Shown piece by piece: positions 45,817-53,902 of a DNA stretch of 64,000 bases. A model generated the notes under the pieces. That model made no database searches. It was not told where the DNA came from and saw only the letters and a list, made by a program, of their open reading frames with translations. Made by a program: the position numbers and the translations under genes. Position 1 is the stretch's first letter, and each line of letters opens with the position of its first letter. Source of the DNA: Paenibacillus lentus (GTDB lineage: Bacteria; Bacillota; Bacilli; Paenibacillales; Paenibacillaceae). The stretch covers positions 496,001 through 560,000 of the forward strand of contig NZ_CP034248.1 of the NCBI RefSeq assembly GCF_003931855.1, given 5' to 3'.

Positions 45817-46590
45817 TCATCGCCCCTCTCCTGACATAAACATAAAAATCTGGCTTTCTCTTGACTGCCATTGATCGGGAGAGTATTTACCCAGCTCCAG
45901 AATTCCGTCGATATTTCCGTCCTTTACTAGAATCAACCGATCCGCTCGGCAAGCTGCCTTAATATCGTGAGTGACCATAACGATCGATTGAGATTTAAGG
46001 TTGATCTCGGTCAAAATATCCAAAATGATACTCCCTTGCTCCTGACTGAGCGCCCCTGTCGGCTCATCGGCAAAAATCACTTCAGGCGAATTGATCAACG
46101 CCCTGGCGATGGCTGCCCGCTGCTGCTGTCCACCGGATACTTGAGACGGCAAACGATCCGCCTGCTCCGCGATGCCCATCATTTGCAGCAGGCTCATCGC
46201 CCGCTTATTGATTTCGCTTTTGTCGCGACCAGCCACATATCCCGGAAAGGCGACATTTTCCACCAAGGTGAAATCGGGAATCAAATTGATGGACTGATAG
46301 ACGTAGCCGATCTTGTTCGATCGAAAATCTGTGATCTCCTTTTCCGAATAATCGTCAATCCGCTGTCCCTTGAAATATACCTCCCCAGAGGTTAGCGTAT
46401 CCAGACCGCTCAGCAGGTAGAGCAGCGTTGATTTGCCCGAGCCCGAGCTGCCCATAATGACCGTAAAATCCCCCTCATACAATTCAAGGTTGATGCCTTT
46501 GGCCGCATAAAATGGCTCTGTTCCCGTGGAATAGGATTTGCACAAATTAACCGCTTCGATCATAACTTTTTTGGCGTTAGCCGTAATCAT
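45817..46590 (-). CDS. ABC transporter ATP-binding protein, LolD/MacB type
   Basis: A 257-residue ATPase with Walker A GSSGSGKST, Q-loop YQSINLIPDF, signature VSGGQQQR, Walker B EVIFADEPTGALS and switch His in MVTHDIK. The ADEPTGALS form is typical of the LolD/FtsE branch that pairs with FtsX permeases. AAGGAGG lies seven bases ahead of the ATG. It drives the permease encoded directly downstream. Confidence 0.93.
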   Translation of the reverse strand: MITANAKKVMIEAVNLCKSYSTGTEPFYAAKGINLELYEGDFTVIMGSSGSGKSTLLYLLSGLDTLTSGEVYFKGQRIDDYSEKEITDFRSNKIGYVYQSINLIPDFTLVENVAFPGYVAGRDKSEINKRAMSLLQMMGIAEQADRLPSQVSGGQQQRAAIARALINSPEVIFADEPTGALSQEQGSIILDILTEINLKSQSIVMVTHDIKAACRADRLILVKDGNIDGILELGKYSPDQWQSRESQIFMFMSGEGR

Positions 46591-46805
46591 GAATATTCCT
46601 CCTTAAATAAAATCCTGTTTTATCCCCGATTCCATTGCCTTACATTCGAAGCTTACGGCTGGCCGTTTGTATAAGTCATGGTTCCAGGGCTTTGCTGTTG
46701 CGCTCCTGGTAGAGTGGTGCTCAAGGATGATGATAGGTCAAAATAGGTGGGCACATTGCTCTCGCCTGCGATCGCAGTTGAGATGCGCTAAGATGTGTTC
46801 GGATA

Positions 46806-46945
46806 CGTTGAGATTGTTGAGATTGTTGAGATTGTTGAGATGCGTTGAGATACAGTGAGATACAGTGAGATGCATTGAGATATAGTGAGATGCGCTGAAG
46901 CATATTGAGATATGTTGAGATCACGTTGAAGCACGTTGAGATAAT
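46806..46945. repeat. Nine- to ten-base TTGAGAT tandem repeat tract
   Basis: Three near-perfect GTTGAGATT units are followed by about ten variant ten-base units such as TGAGATACAG and TGAGATGCAT. Same class as the other tracts; it lies in the presumed 5' region of the FtsX-type ABC operon. Confidence 0.8.
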
Positions 46946-47120
46946 TTAGATAGGTTAAATTAAGGCAGGTCGGAGATAGGTTGAAAATAACCCCCCAAGG
47001 CAAGACACATCACCCATTTATCCAGTACTAATTAATGTATAGTAGCTGGATATACATATCCTAACATTCACTACTGTATATTGCAAGATACCTGTTATTA
47101 TACTAGTCCGAATTTTAAAC

Positions 47121-47151
47121 CCAAAAAGGAGCACCGTTTTCAGTGCCCCTT
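47121..47151 (-). terminator. Terminator after xylB
   Basis: The minus strand reads AAGGGGCAC, loop, GTGCTCCTT and TTT. It lies about 80 bases beyond the xylB stop. Confidence 0.75.
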
Positions 47152-47230
47152 CAGAAGCTATTTTAAGTGACCACTCTATGACCCCTCTGCTGGCCACAAA
47201 CGGTCGTTTATCGCAAGGATGACTCAACGA

Positions 47231-48730
47231 TTACTGCTCTCTAAATTCCTGCAAGCCTTCGTTCAAGGAACGGGTCGCGGCATACACCTGCTGATACAGC
47301 TTGAACAGCCGCGCATATTTATCGACATTCGCCGCATTCGGCTCGTACGTGGCACGGTAGCCGATGAACTGATCCGCACAGTCCTTCAGGCTGTCGAACC
47401 AGCCGCTGCCAACCGCTGCCATCATCGCTGCGCCCATGGCCGGGCCTTGCTCATTGTTCAAGGCAACGACTGGCGTGCCAAAAATATCTGCCTGCATTTG
47501 CAGCCATACCGGGTTCTTGGCACCGCCGCCGATTGAGATGATGCGCTCCACGTTAATTCCCGCTTGACGGAACAGCTCCAGAGACTCCGCGAGCGAAAAT
47601 GTAATACCTTCCATCACCGCACGAGCGAGATGCTCGCGGCGGTGCGTGCCGGATAATCCAATGAAGCTGCCACGGATAACGCTATCCGCATGTGGCGTGC
47701 GCTCACCGACCAGGTATGGCGTGAACAGCAGCCCCTCCGCACCTGGCGCTATATCAGCCACGGGCTTTAAAAGCTCGTCAAAGCTCAGCTCCGGCGCGAG
47801 CGAATCCTTGAACCAGCTCATGCTATAGCCCGCAGCCAGTGTAACTCCCATCGCATAGAAGGCTCCTGGGTGCGAATGGTTAAAGAAATGCACTTTGCCC
47901 GCGAAATCTTTATTTTTATCTTCCTCATACGATAAAATAACACCGGACGTCCCAATGCTGCACAGCGCATCCCCTTGACGTACGATCCCAGCTCCAACAG
48001 CTCCGCAAGCATTGTCCGCTCCCCCGCCGAACACCTTCGTGCTCGTGGAGAGCCCGGTCAGTTCCGCGAATTCTGGCAGCAGGGTGCCCGTCTCTTCCGT
48101 GCTTCCGACCAGCGGAGGCGCAAAATTACTGGACAGCCCGAACGCCTCCAGAATTTCCTCGCTCCACTTTGCTTCCGGCACGTTCAACATCAGTGTACCG
48201 GCGGCATCGGACAGCTCCATGTGTACATTCCCCGTCATGCGGTAACGCAAATAGTCCTTCGGCAGCACGAAGCGGGCCGCTTTAGCAAATAGCTCCGGCT
48301 CATTCTCCTGCACCCAGAGGATTTTGGGCAGCGTAAAGCCTTCCAGCGCCGCATTTCTCGTAATGTCCAGCAGCTTGTCACCAAGCTTGGCTTCGATCGC
48401 CCGGCATTGCTTCGTCGTGCGGGTATCATTCCACAGAATGGCATGACACAGCACTTCATTCCTGTCGTCCAGCAGCACCAGACCGTGCATTTGGCCCGAG
48501 AACGAGATACCTTCAATATCCTCGGCAGCAACCCCGCTGCTCTTCATAAGCTCTTTGAGGCAGGTGATCGTGCCTTTTACCCATTCCTCCGGATCTTGCT
48601 CACTGTAGCCCGGGCGCTCGTGAATAAGCGGATAGGCAGCCGTTGCTTCTCCCTTGATCTCTCCGCCTTGGCTCACCAACAGCGTCTTTACCGAACTGGT
48701 GCCTAAATCGATACCGACTACGTATTTCAT
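47231..48730 (-). CDS. xylB: Xylulokinase
   Basis: A 499-residue FGGY-family kinase that phosphorylates D-xylulose to xylulose 5-phosphate. It opens YVVGIDLGTSSVKT (ATP-binding loop), and has the catalytic GGGADNACGAVG region and ISIGGGAKNPVWLQ near residue 400. The start at 48730 follows GGGAGAG by six bases; an upstream in-frame ATG at 48751 has no site. It lies 108 bases after xylA with a strong hairpin between, so its expression may be lower than xylA. Together they bring xylose into the pentose phosphate pathway. Confidence 0.96.
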   Translation of the reverse strand: MKYVVGIDLGTSSVKTLLVSQGGEIKGEATAAYPLIHERPGYSEQDPEEWVKGTITCLKELMKSSGVAAEDIEGISFSGQMHGLVLLDDRNEVLCHAILWNDTRTTKQCRAIEAKLGDKLLDITRNAALEGFTLPKILWVQENEPELFAKAARFVLPKDYLRYRMTGNVHMELSDAAGTLMLNVPEAKWSEEILEAFGLSSNFAPPLVGSTEETGTLLPEFAELTGLSTSTKVFGGGADNACGAVGAGIVRQGDALCSIGTSGVILSYEEDKNKDFAGKVHFFNHSHPGAFYAMGVTLAAGYSMSWFKDSLAPELSFDELLKPVADIAPGAEGLLFTPYLVGERTPHADSVIRGSFIGLSGTHRREHLARAVMEGITFSLAESLELFRQAGINVERIISIGGGAKNPVWLQMQADIFGTPVVALNNEQGPAMGAAMMAAVGSGWFDSLKDCADQFIGYRATYEPNAANVDKYARLFKLYQQVYAATRSLNEGLQEFREQ

Positions 48731-48801
48731 ACGTGACTCTCCCTTCACCAAAATTTCGTATAAGTGATCAAAATTGACTTTTTGAACTACTTCTCATATT
48801 C

Positions 48802-48827
48802 AAAAGGGGACGTCTAGCGTCCCCTTT
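48802..48827 (-). terminator. Strong hairpin between xylA and xylB
   Basis: AAAAGGGGACG and CGTCCCCTTTT pair perfectly around a short loop. On the minus strand the trailing TTTT makes it terminator-like. It may weaken transcription into xylB or protect the 3' end of the xylA message. Confidence 0.75.
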
Positions 48828-48838
48828 TATGATCCAAC

Positions 48839-50155
48839 TTATTTCGTAGCGAAAATATATTCGTTCAGACGAGCTTTAATCAATTCCAGATGACTGGATT
48901 TATTGCGGATCTCGCTGTTTTGCAGTGCGTAAGCTTCCAGCGTCTTAAAGTTGGCTTTACCGGATACGATATCCGCCCCGATTCCGCTCTTGAAGCTGGC
49001 ATAACGCTCATCCAGCAGGTTGTCGAAGAATTTGTCCTCGATCAGCTTAGCCGCTACTTTAAGCCCTTTGGCGAATGTATCCATACCTGCAATATGGGAG
49101 TAGAACAGGTCTTCCGGCTCGAAGGAGCTTCTTCTTACCTTCGCGTCGAAGTTCACGCCGCCGGAGCCAAGTCCGCCGTTCTCCAAGATTTCGTACATAG
49201 CCAGCGTAACTGCGTACAGATCTGTCGGGAACTCATCCGTATCCCAGCCAAGCAGCAAGTCGCCTTGGTTGGCATCAATGGAACCCAGCATGTTGTTGAG
49301 GCGTGCTACACGCAGCTCATGCTCGAACGTATGACCAGCCAGTGTTGCATGGTTTGCTTCCAGGTTCAGCTTGAAGTGGTCTTGCAAACCGTACTTCTGC
49401 AGGAATGCGATCGTTGTAGCCGCATCGAAGTCATATTGATGCTTGGAAGGCTCTTTCGGCTTAGGCTCGATCAGGAATTGGCCTGTGTAGCCGATTTCCT
49501 TCGCATAATCCAGAGCCATTTGGAAGAATCTTGCCAGGTTGTCAAGCTCAAGACCCATATCCGTATTCAATAGAGACTCGTAGCCTTCACGGCCGCCCCA
49601 GAATACATAGTTTTCAGAACCAAGCTCAAGACCTGTTTCCAAACCTTTCTTCACTTGTGCGGCAGCATAAGCGAATACGTCAGCATTAGATGTTGTCGCA
49701 GCCCCGTGAACAAAACGCGGGTTGGAGAACATGTTCGCCGTGTTCCAAAGCAATTTAACGCCGGTAGCCTTCATACCTTCTTTAATCTTAGCAACGATTA
49801 CGTCCAAATTCTCGTTCGTCTCTTTCAAGGTTGCGCCTTCAGGAGCGATGTCGCGGTCATGGAATGCGAAGTAAGGAGCGCCGAGCTTCTCCAGGAATTC
49901 GAAGTTTACTTCCACGCGATCCTTCGCCAGGTCAAGACCTGTACGAGTCTCCCATGGACGAATCATAGTAGCTTGACCGAACGGGTCGCTTCCGTCCATC
50001 GTGAGGGTGTGCCAGTAAGCAACTGCAAAACGCAGATGCTCTTTCATCGATTTGCCAAGAACAACCTCGTTCTCGTTATAATGTTTGAATGCCAGTGGAT
50101 TGTTAGAGCCTGAACCTTCGTACTGGATTTTGTTAATGTTCTTAAAATAACTCAT
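48839..50155 (-). CDS. xylA: Xylose isomerase
   Basis: A 438-residue class-II xylose isomerase converting D-xylose to D-xylulose with divalent metal. Visible blocks include [12 protein letters not shown] (catalytic His and Asp), [32 protein letters not shown] (metal ligands) and [16 protein letters not shown]. The ATG at 50155 has AGGAGG nine bases upstream; longer frames into the promoter are excluded by the operator position. It is the first gene of the xylose operon, controlled by the XylR site over its -35 box. Confidence 0.97.
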   Translation of the reverse strand: MSYFKNINKIQYEGSGSNNPLAFKHYNENEVVLGKSMKEHLRFAVAYWHTLTMDGSDPFGQATMIRPWETRTGLDLAKDRVEVNFEFLEKLGAPYFAFHDRDIAPEGATLKETNENLDVIVAKIKEGMKATGVKLLWNTANMFSNPRFVHGAATTSNADVFAYAAAQVKKGLETGLELGSENYVFWGGREGYESLLNTDMGLELDNLARFFQMALDYAKEIGYTGQFLIEPKPKEPSKHQYDFDAATTIAFLQKYGLQDHFKLNLEANHATLAGHTFEHELRVARLNNMLGSIDANQGDLLLGWDTDEFPTDLYAVTLAMYEILENGGLGSGGVNFDAKVRRSSFEPEDLFYSHIAGMDTFAKGLKVAAKLIEDKFFDNLLDERYASFKSGIGADIVSGKANFKTLEAYALQNSEIRNKSSHLELIKARLNEYIFATK

Positions 50156-50270
50156 AAATGAAATCCTCCTAGTCTGAATTGGATTTGCTTGTAGTAAGTA
50201 AGCCTTTACATCATGATGATTATTAGTAGCATGACCCCACTTTATGCGAGGCATGCTGCTGGATACATTT

Positions 50271-50299
50271 ATCCTAACACGGCCGACTTAGTTTGTCTA
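50271..50299 (-). promoter_or_regulatory. Candidate sigma-A promoter of xylA
   Basis: On the minus strand the -35 box TAGACA (50294-50299) and the -10 box TAGGAT (50271-50276) are 17 bases apart. The -35 box lies within the XylR operator, which explains repression. Confidence 0.6.
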
Positions 50300-50308
50300 G
50301 TAAACTAA
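50288..50308. promoter_or_regulatory. XylR operator
   Basis: The arms TTAGTTT and AAACTAA flank a seven-base centre, as in Bacillus xyl operators. It sits between divergent xylA and xylR and overlaps the xylA -35 box. Confidence 0.85.
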
Positions 50309-50316
50309 CTAAGTTA

Positions 50317-50346
50317 TTGATTTAGCATAACCGTTATGTGTATGAT
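50317..50346 (+). promoter_or_regulatory. Candidate sigma-A promoter of xylR
   Basis: TTGATT and TATGAT are separated by 18 bases, about 40 bases ahead of the xylR start codon. The operator lies just upstream, so autoregulation would be weaker than repression of xylA. Confidence 0.5.
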
Positions 50347-50382
50347 GTAGTTATCTTTTATGTAGAATCGAGGGTATTTATC

Positions 50383-51582
50383 ATGAAAATTACGGGCGAT
50401 CAGCAACTGATCAAGAAAATGAACAAGACGCTCGTTCTCGATACAATCCGCCAGCGGCAGCCCTTGTCCCGTGCCGATATCGCCGCTACACTTGGCTTGA
50501 ATAAAGCCACCGTGTCCTCCCTGGTATCCGAGCTGATTGAGAGCCAGCTTGTGACCGAGATTGGGCCGGGCGAGTCTAGCGGAGGACGAAAACCTACGCT
50601 GCTGCTGTTCAATGGGGGGGCCGGATATGCAATCGGGGTAGATATCCGTGTCAACGATCTTTTTGCGTTGCTCGTGGACTTGGAGGGCAATGTCATTCGG
50701 GAAAGAACGGTGCCCCTGAATGACTTGTCGCCTGACCATGCGCTGGACCAAATCCGTAAAATGATCATCTGGCTCAGCAAAAGAGCCCCCGACTCGCCTT
50801 ATGGCATCGTTGGTGTCGGGATCGGTGTTCCGGGATTGGTCAATGAGAAAAGCCAAATTGTCTCCGCCCCAAACCTGGGCTGGAACAATGTATCGTTGCA
50901 CAATCTGCTAGCGTCTGATTTCGGAGAGAATATCCATATAGATAATGAAGCCAACGCAGGGGCAATTGGCGAGAGATTATACGGTGCTGGGCGCGATGCG
51001 GCTAATTTGATTTACCTGAGCATCGGCGTCGGGATCGGCTCCGGTATGATTGTTGGCGGGGAGTTGTATCGCGGCATTTCCAATTTTTCCGGGGAAGTGG
51101 GGCATATGACGGTAACCGAGAACGGCCCACTTTGCCGCTGCGGTAATCGCGGCTGCTGGGAGACGCTCGCCTCGGAGAAAGCCCTGCTCGACCGGGCGGC
51201 CCAGCGTTGGAAGCATAGCTCGGCCGCATCCGAGGAGGAAGGGCTCGCCCGACTGCTGAACATGGCCCGGAAAGGGGATTCCGATGCGCTTGCCCTGCTG
51301 CAAGAAACGGGAAACCATCTCGGCGTCGGCCTAGCTAACCTGGTGAATATTCTGAATCCTGAGTTAATCGTCATCGGCAACCGCCTCTCGATGGCCGGAG
51401 ACCTGCTTCAGGAGCCGATGCTGCATACGCTGGAGAGCCGCAGCTTGTCCTATCACATGAAGAAGACGCAGGTCGCCTTTGCCGAGCTGGGCATCCGCAG
51501 CACCGCTCTCGGCGCGGCCTCTATGCCGATTACTGCCTTTCTGGCTGACCCAGATGTCACATCGCTGAAAGCACAGTCTTAA
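50383..51582 (+). CDS. xylR: Xylose operon repressor, ROK family
   Basis: A 399-residue ROK repressor. The N-terminal winged helix (about 10-65) includes SRADIAATLGLNKATVSSLV. The sugar-kinase-like domain has GIGVPGLV, IDNEANAGAIGE and the zinc motif CRCGNRGCWET near residue 260. It represses xylAB until xylose binds. The start at 50383 follows GAGGG; an upstream frame from 50338 lacks a site and would overlap the promoter. It is divergent from xylA with the operator between. Confidence 0.95.
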   Translation: MKITGDQQLIKKMNKTLVLDTIRQRQPLSRADIAATLGLNKATVSSLVSELIESQLVTEIGPGESSGGRKPTLLLFNGGAGYAIGVDIRVNDLFALLVDLEGNVIRERTVPLNDLSPDHALDQIRKMIIWLSKRAPDSPYGIVGVGIGVPGLVNEKSQIVSAPNLGWNNVSLHNLLASDFGENIHIDNEANAGAIGERLYGAGRDAANLIYLSIGVGIGSGMIVGGELYRGISNFSGEVGHMTVTENGPLCRCGNRGCWETLASEKALLDRAAQRWKHSSAASEEEGLARLLNMARKGDSDALALLQETGNHLGVGLANLVNILNPELIVIGNRLSMAGDLLQEPMLHTLESRSLSYHMKKTQVAFAELGIRSTALGAASMPITAFLADPDVTSLKAQS

Positions 51583-51590
51583 ATGCAAAG

Positions 51591-51630
51591 CGCCCTGACC
51601 GCGGCCTGTACCCCGGTCAGGGCGTCTGTT
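51591..51630 (+). terminator. Terminator of xylR
   Basis: CGCCCTGACCG and CGGTCAGGGCG pair fully around a 12-base loop, followed by a weakly T-rich tail (TCTGTTTG). Confidence 0.7.
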
Positions 51631-51646
51631 TGATCATTCCGAAGCA

Positions 51647-51963
51647 CGATATTTTCGCAAATACAACAGTAAGCCAGACCCTTAAGCTCTAACGGTTGCC
51701 ATTGTCGTTAATCCACTTGTTTTTCACGTTTTGAGAATCTAACGGTTGTATATGTTGTTGTTCTAACGTTTTTAATATGTTGCAATGAATTCGGTACAAA
51801 TAACGTTGATTACAACCGTTAGGACATCGAGGTGCTCGTTTTCAACGGATTAGCAGCCTTAGCAACCGTTAGAAACTCGGAAAGACTTCCCCCCTTGGTT
51901 TAACTGATGAATTCTTGTCGAGCATTTTATTGTGATTAGCAACGATCGATATTTTCGCAAATA
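51647..51963. repeat. Pair of 17-bp direct repeats around TCTAACGGTT words
   Basis: CGATATTTTCGCAAATA occurs at 51647-51663 and 51947-51963. Between them TCTAACGGTTG or close forms appear in both orientations at least four times, with matches near 51690, 51735, 51820 and 51865. This looks like a small intergenic repeat element or duplicated control region. Confidence 0.5.
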
Positions 51964-52071
51964 AGCCTAATCCACAAAAATCACTACAATTACAATGCAT
52001 CTCATCCCTAATATGAACAATATCCCAATTATGAACAATCACTATATCAGTAAAATTAATCGGTCATAGGC

Positions 52072-52099
52072 TGTAACCTTTTCATTTACTCACCAATCT
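52072..52099 (+). promoter_or_regulatory. Candidate ECF promoter (autoregulation)
   Basis: TGTAACCTTTT at 52072-52082 resembles the ECF -35 box with AAC core and trailing T run. A possible -10 region, AATCTA, follows about 17 bases later. It lies 55 bases ahead of the sigma gene. Confidence 0.4.
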
Positions 52100-52132
52100 A
52101 ATTCTATAGAGGGCCCTCAAAAGGAGTTGAAA

Positions 52133-52684
52133 TTGTTGCAGCAAGATATGGTACTGGACGTCCAGCGAGCACAGCAAGGTGACCGAGAAGCGTTCATCCG
52201 GTTATTCCGGATGCTAGAGCCTCAGTTGTACAGCTTGGCCAAGTCCATTGTCAGACGTGACGAAGACTGTGCGGACGCATTTCAGGAAACAACGCTTAAA
52301 GCGTACAAAGGCTTAGCCACATTACAACAGCCAAAATATTTTAAAACCTGGGTCATCCGGATTCTGATCAATGAATGCAATCAGTTGTTGCGTATTCGTA
52401 GTAAGACATTAGTTATGGCGGAACTGCCGGAAGCGGAGCCTCCGTTCCATTACTACGAGGACAGCAGCAAGCTGGATCTGCATGAGGCCGTGGACAATCT
52501 GGACGAGTCATTGCGCATCGTCATCCATTTGTTTTATTTTCAAGACTTGTCAATTAAACAAATCTCGAGTGTGCTGGACATTTCCCAAGGAGCCGTCCGA
52601 ACGCGTCTGCACCGGGCTCGCGGGATATTAGCCGATGAAATAAAGCGGAAGCAGGAGGGGAAGCTGACTTATGAAAATATATGA
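52133..52684 (+). CDS. ECF RNA polymerase sigma factor
   Basis: A sigma factor of about 183 residues. Region 2 (about 20-90) contains RDEDCADAFQETTLKAYKGL and FKTWVIRILINECNQLL; region 4 (about 115-170) has LSIKQISSVLDISQGAVRTRLHRAR. Start is TTG; 52133 or 52136 both fit the AAGGAG site, while 52127 touches it. The stop overlaps the start of the anti-sigma gene by 14 bases, a sign of translational coupling. It would direct a cell-surface regulon when released by its anti-sigma partner. The domain of that partner suggests the SigV-like or DUF4179 group. Confidence 0.93.
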   Translation: MLQQDMVLDVQRAQQGDREAFIRLFRMLEPQLYSLAKSIVRRDEDCADAFQETTLKAYKGLATLQQPKYFKTWVIRILINECNQLLRIRSKTLVMAELPEAEPPFHYYEDSSKLDLHEAVDNLDESLRIVIHLFYFQDLSIKQISSVLDISQGAVRTRLHRARGILADEIKRKQEGKLTYENI

Positions 52685-53876
52685 TCTCGATAAAAAGCTT
52701 CGGGAAATCGGCAGAGAAGAACTAAACCAAGTACCGGAGATCATTCGTCAACGTCAGGATCAAGTTTACGCTTCCCTGCCCCATCATCCGGTAGAGAACA
52801 AAACCGGGCATAACATTCGCAGCCGCATCATGCGCAAATTTTGGGCCGCTACAGCCGCTGCCGTCATCCTTGTCTTTATCGGGGGACTCAGCGGTGTAAT
52901 GATGTCCCCAGCGTTGGCAAATTCATTGAAAAGCCTGCCGCTCATCAGCAATATCTTTAAACTGGTTGACGATTTGGGACTACAAACAGCAGAGGAGCAA
53001 GGACTGGTTGAGGAAACAAAAGCCAGTGTGACCCATGAAGGAGTTACTCTACATGTGCCCCAGGTGATCTTTGACGGACTTCGCCTATCTCTGGCGGTTC
53101 AGCGAGAAGGAGATCATTTTCCCAGCGCTATTCTGGATTCCGAGGTCGTCGGAGAAGGCGTGAATGCGGAAGTGATCCACCAAAGAGGCGAAATCAAAGA
53201 TTTCAAAATGTTCATCAACGGAAAACCTACCCACGAATATAAGGGAAACCAACGCATCGGTTTGAGCGGGCTACCGACAGAAGATCCTCATTCAGCGATT
53301 TTCCGGTTAACTGCCCATTCCGGTCCGGGGGAATCGGCATATTCTCTGCCAGATCAATTTACACTGACAGCTCAATTTTGGCTGGAGGGTACCAAGGAGC
53401 CATTTGTATTCGAGCTGCCTGTTCGCAAGCAGACGAAGACAACGAGTTTCTCCCCTAAAGAAGTGAGAAGCTGGAGAAATGTTACCGTCACACTGGACGA
53501 AATTCAATTTACCCCCCTGACAACGAAGGTGATTTTAAATCTAGAGCCAGAGGATGGATCGAGAGAAGCTTATCAGAACTTAATATTCGAGCTATGGGAT
53601 GGGCAAGGAAATCCCGTGAATTTTGTCGGTGGCATGGGTGCACTCGGTGAAGCTGGAGAAAGCCGGAGTGAACTGTTATTTGACCGCTTCAAGGAAGCTC
53701 CAAGTACAGTAACGCTGAAAGCATTTCTCCCGGAAATGGTCGACCCTTCGGCCGAATCGGGTCTGTTCAAGCTCGATCAGAATGGAGAACTGGTCAAACA
53801 ATACCTGAAAGAACTTGAAATGAGCGTACAAGTAAATCAGAACGATATAGAGAAACTGTACAACCTGTCCAAATAA
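52671..53876 (+). CDS. Membrane anti-sigma factor with DUF4179/DUF5643-like outer domain
   Basis: A 401-residue protein. The cytoplasmic N-terminal part (1-55) should hold the sigma factor; one membrane segment follows (about 58-80, ATAAAVILVFIGGLSGVMM), and then an outer domain of about 310 residues. That domain begins VTHEGVTLHVPQVIFDG and includes GEIKDFKMFINGKPT and a C-terminal KAFLPEMVDPSAESGLFKLD block. It would sense an extracellular signal and be degraded or altered to free sigma. The gene overlaps the sigma gene and is followed 26 bases later by a secreted paralog of its outer domain. Family names are from memory. Confidence 0.85.
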   Translation: MKIYDLDKKLREIGREELNQVPEIIRQRQDQVYASLPHHPVENKTGHNIRSRIMRKFWAATAAAVILVFIGGLSGVMMSPALANSLKSLPLISNIFKLVDDLGLQTAEEQGLVEETKASVTHEGVTLHVPQVIFDGLRLSLAVQREGDHFPSAILDSEVVGEGVNAEVIHQRGEIKDFKMFINGKPTHEYKGNQRIGLSGLPTEDPHSAIFRLTAHSGPGESAYSLPDQFTLTAQFWLEGTKEPFVFELPVRKQTKTTSFSPKEVRSWRNVTVTLDEIQFTPLTTKVILNLEPEDGSREAYQNLIFELWDGQGNPVNFVGGMGALGEAGESRSELLFDRFKEAPSTVTLKAFLPEMVDPSAESGLFKLDQNGELVKQYLKELEMSVQVNQNDIEKLYNLSK

Positions 53877-53902
53877 TAAAAATATGCATGGAGGAGTTTA
53901 AT

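Larger units (their letters stand above)
46591..47230. other. Intergenic stretch with repeat tract and terminator
   Basis: A 640-base gap with no gene. It holds a repeat tract (46806-46945) upstream of the ABC ATPase gene and the xylB terminator (47121-47151). Confidence 0.5.
51583..52132. other. Intergenic stretch between xylR and the sigma factor
   Basis: No gene was found in about 550 bases. It holds the xylR terminator, two exact 17-bp direct repeats 300 bases apart (51647-51663 and 51947-51963), several TCTAACGGTT words in both directions, and the candidate ECF promoter. Confidence 0.5.

Noticed and set aside
43396-46590. Naming the FtsX-type pair a bacitracin resistance (BceAB) system.
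   Set aside because: The permease has two separate FtsX units with two outer domains and there is no adjacent BceRS-type kinase; the nearby kinase belongs to the sugar locus and is separated by a terminator.
961-52077. The 16-mer GGTCATAGGCTGTAAC occurs at 961-976 and 52062-52077, near two gene starts.
   Set aside because: In 64 kb about half an exact 16-base match is expected by chance, the flanks do not match, and its direction relative to the genes differs.
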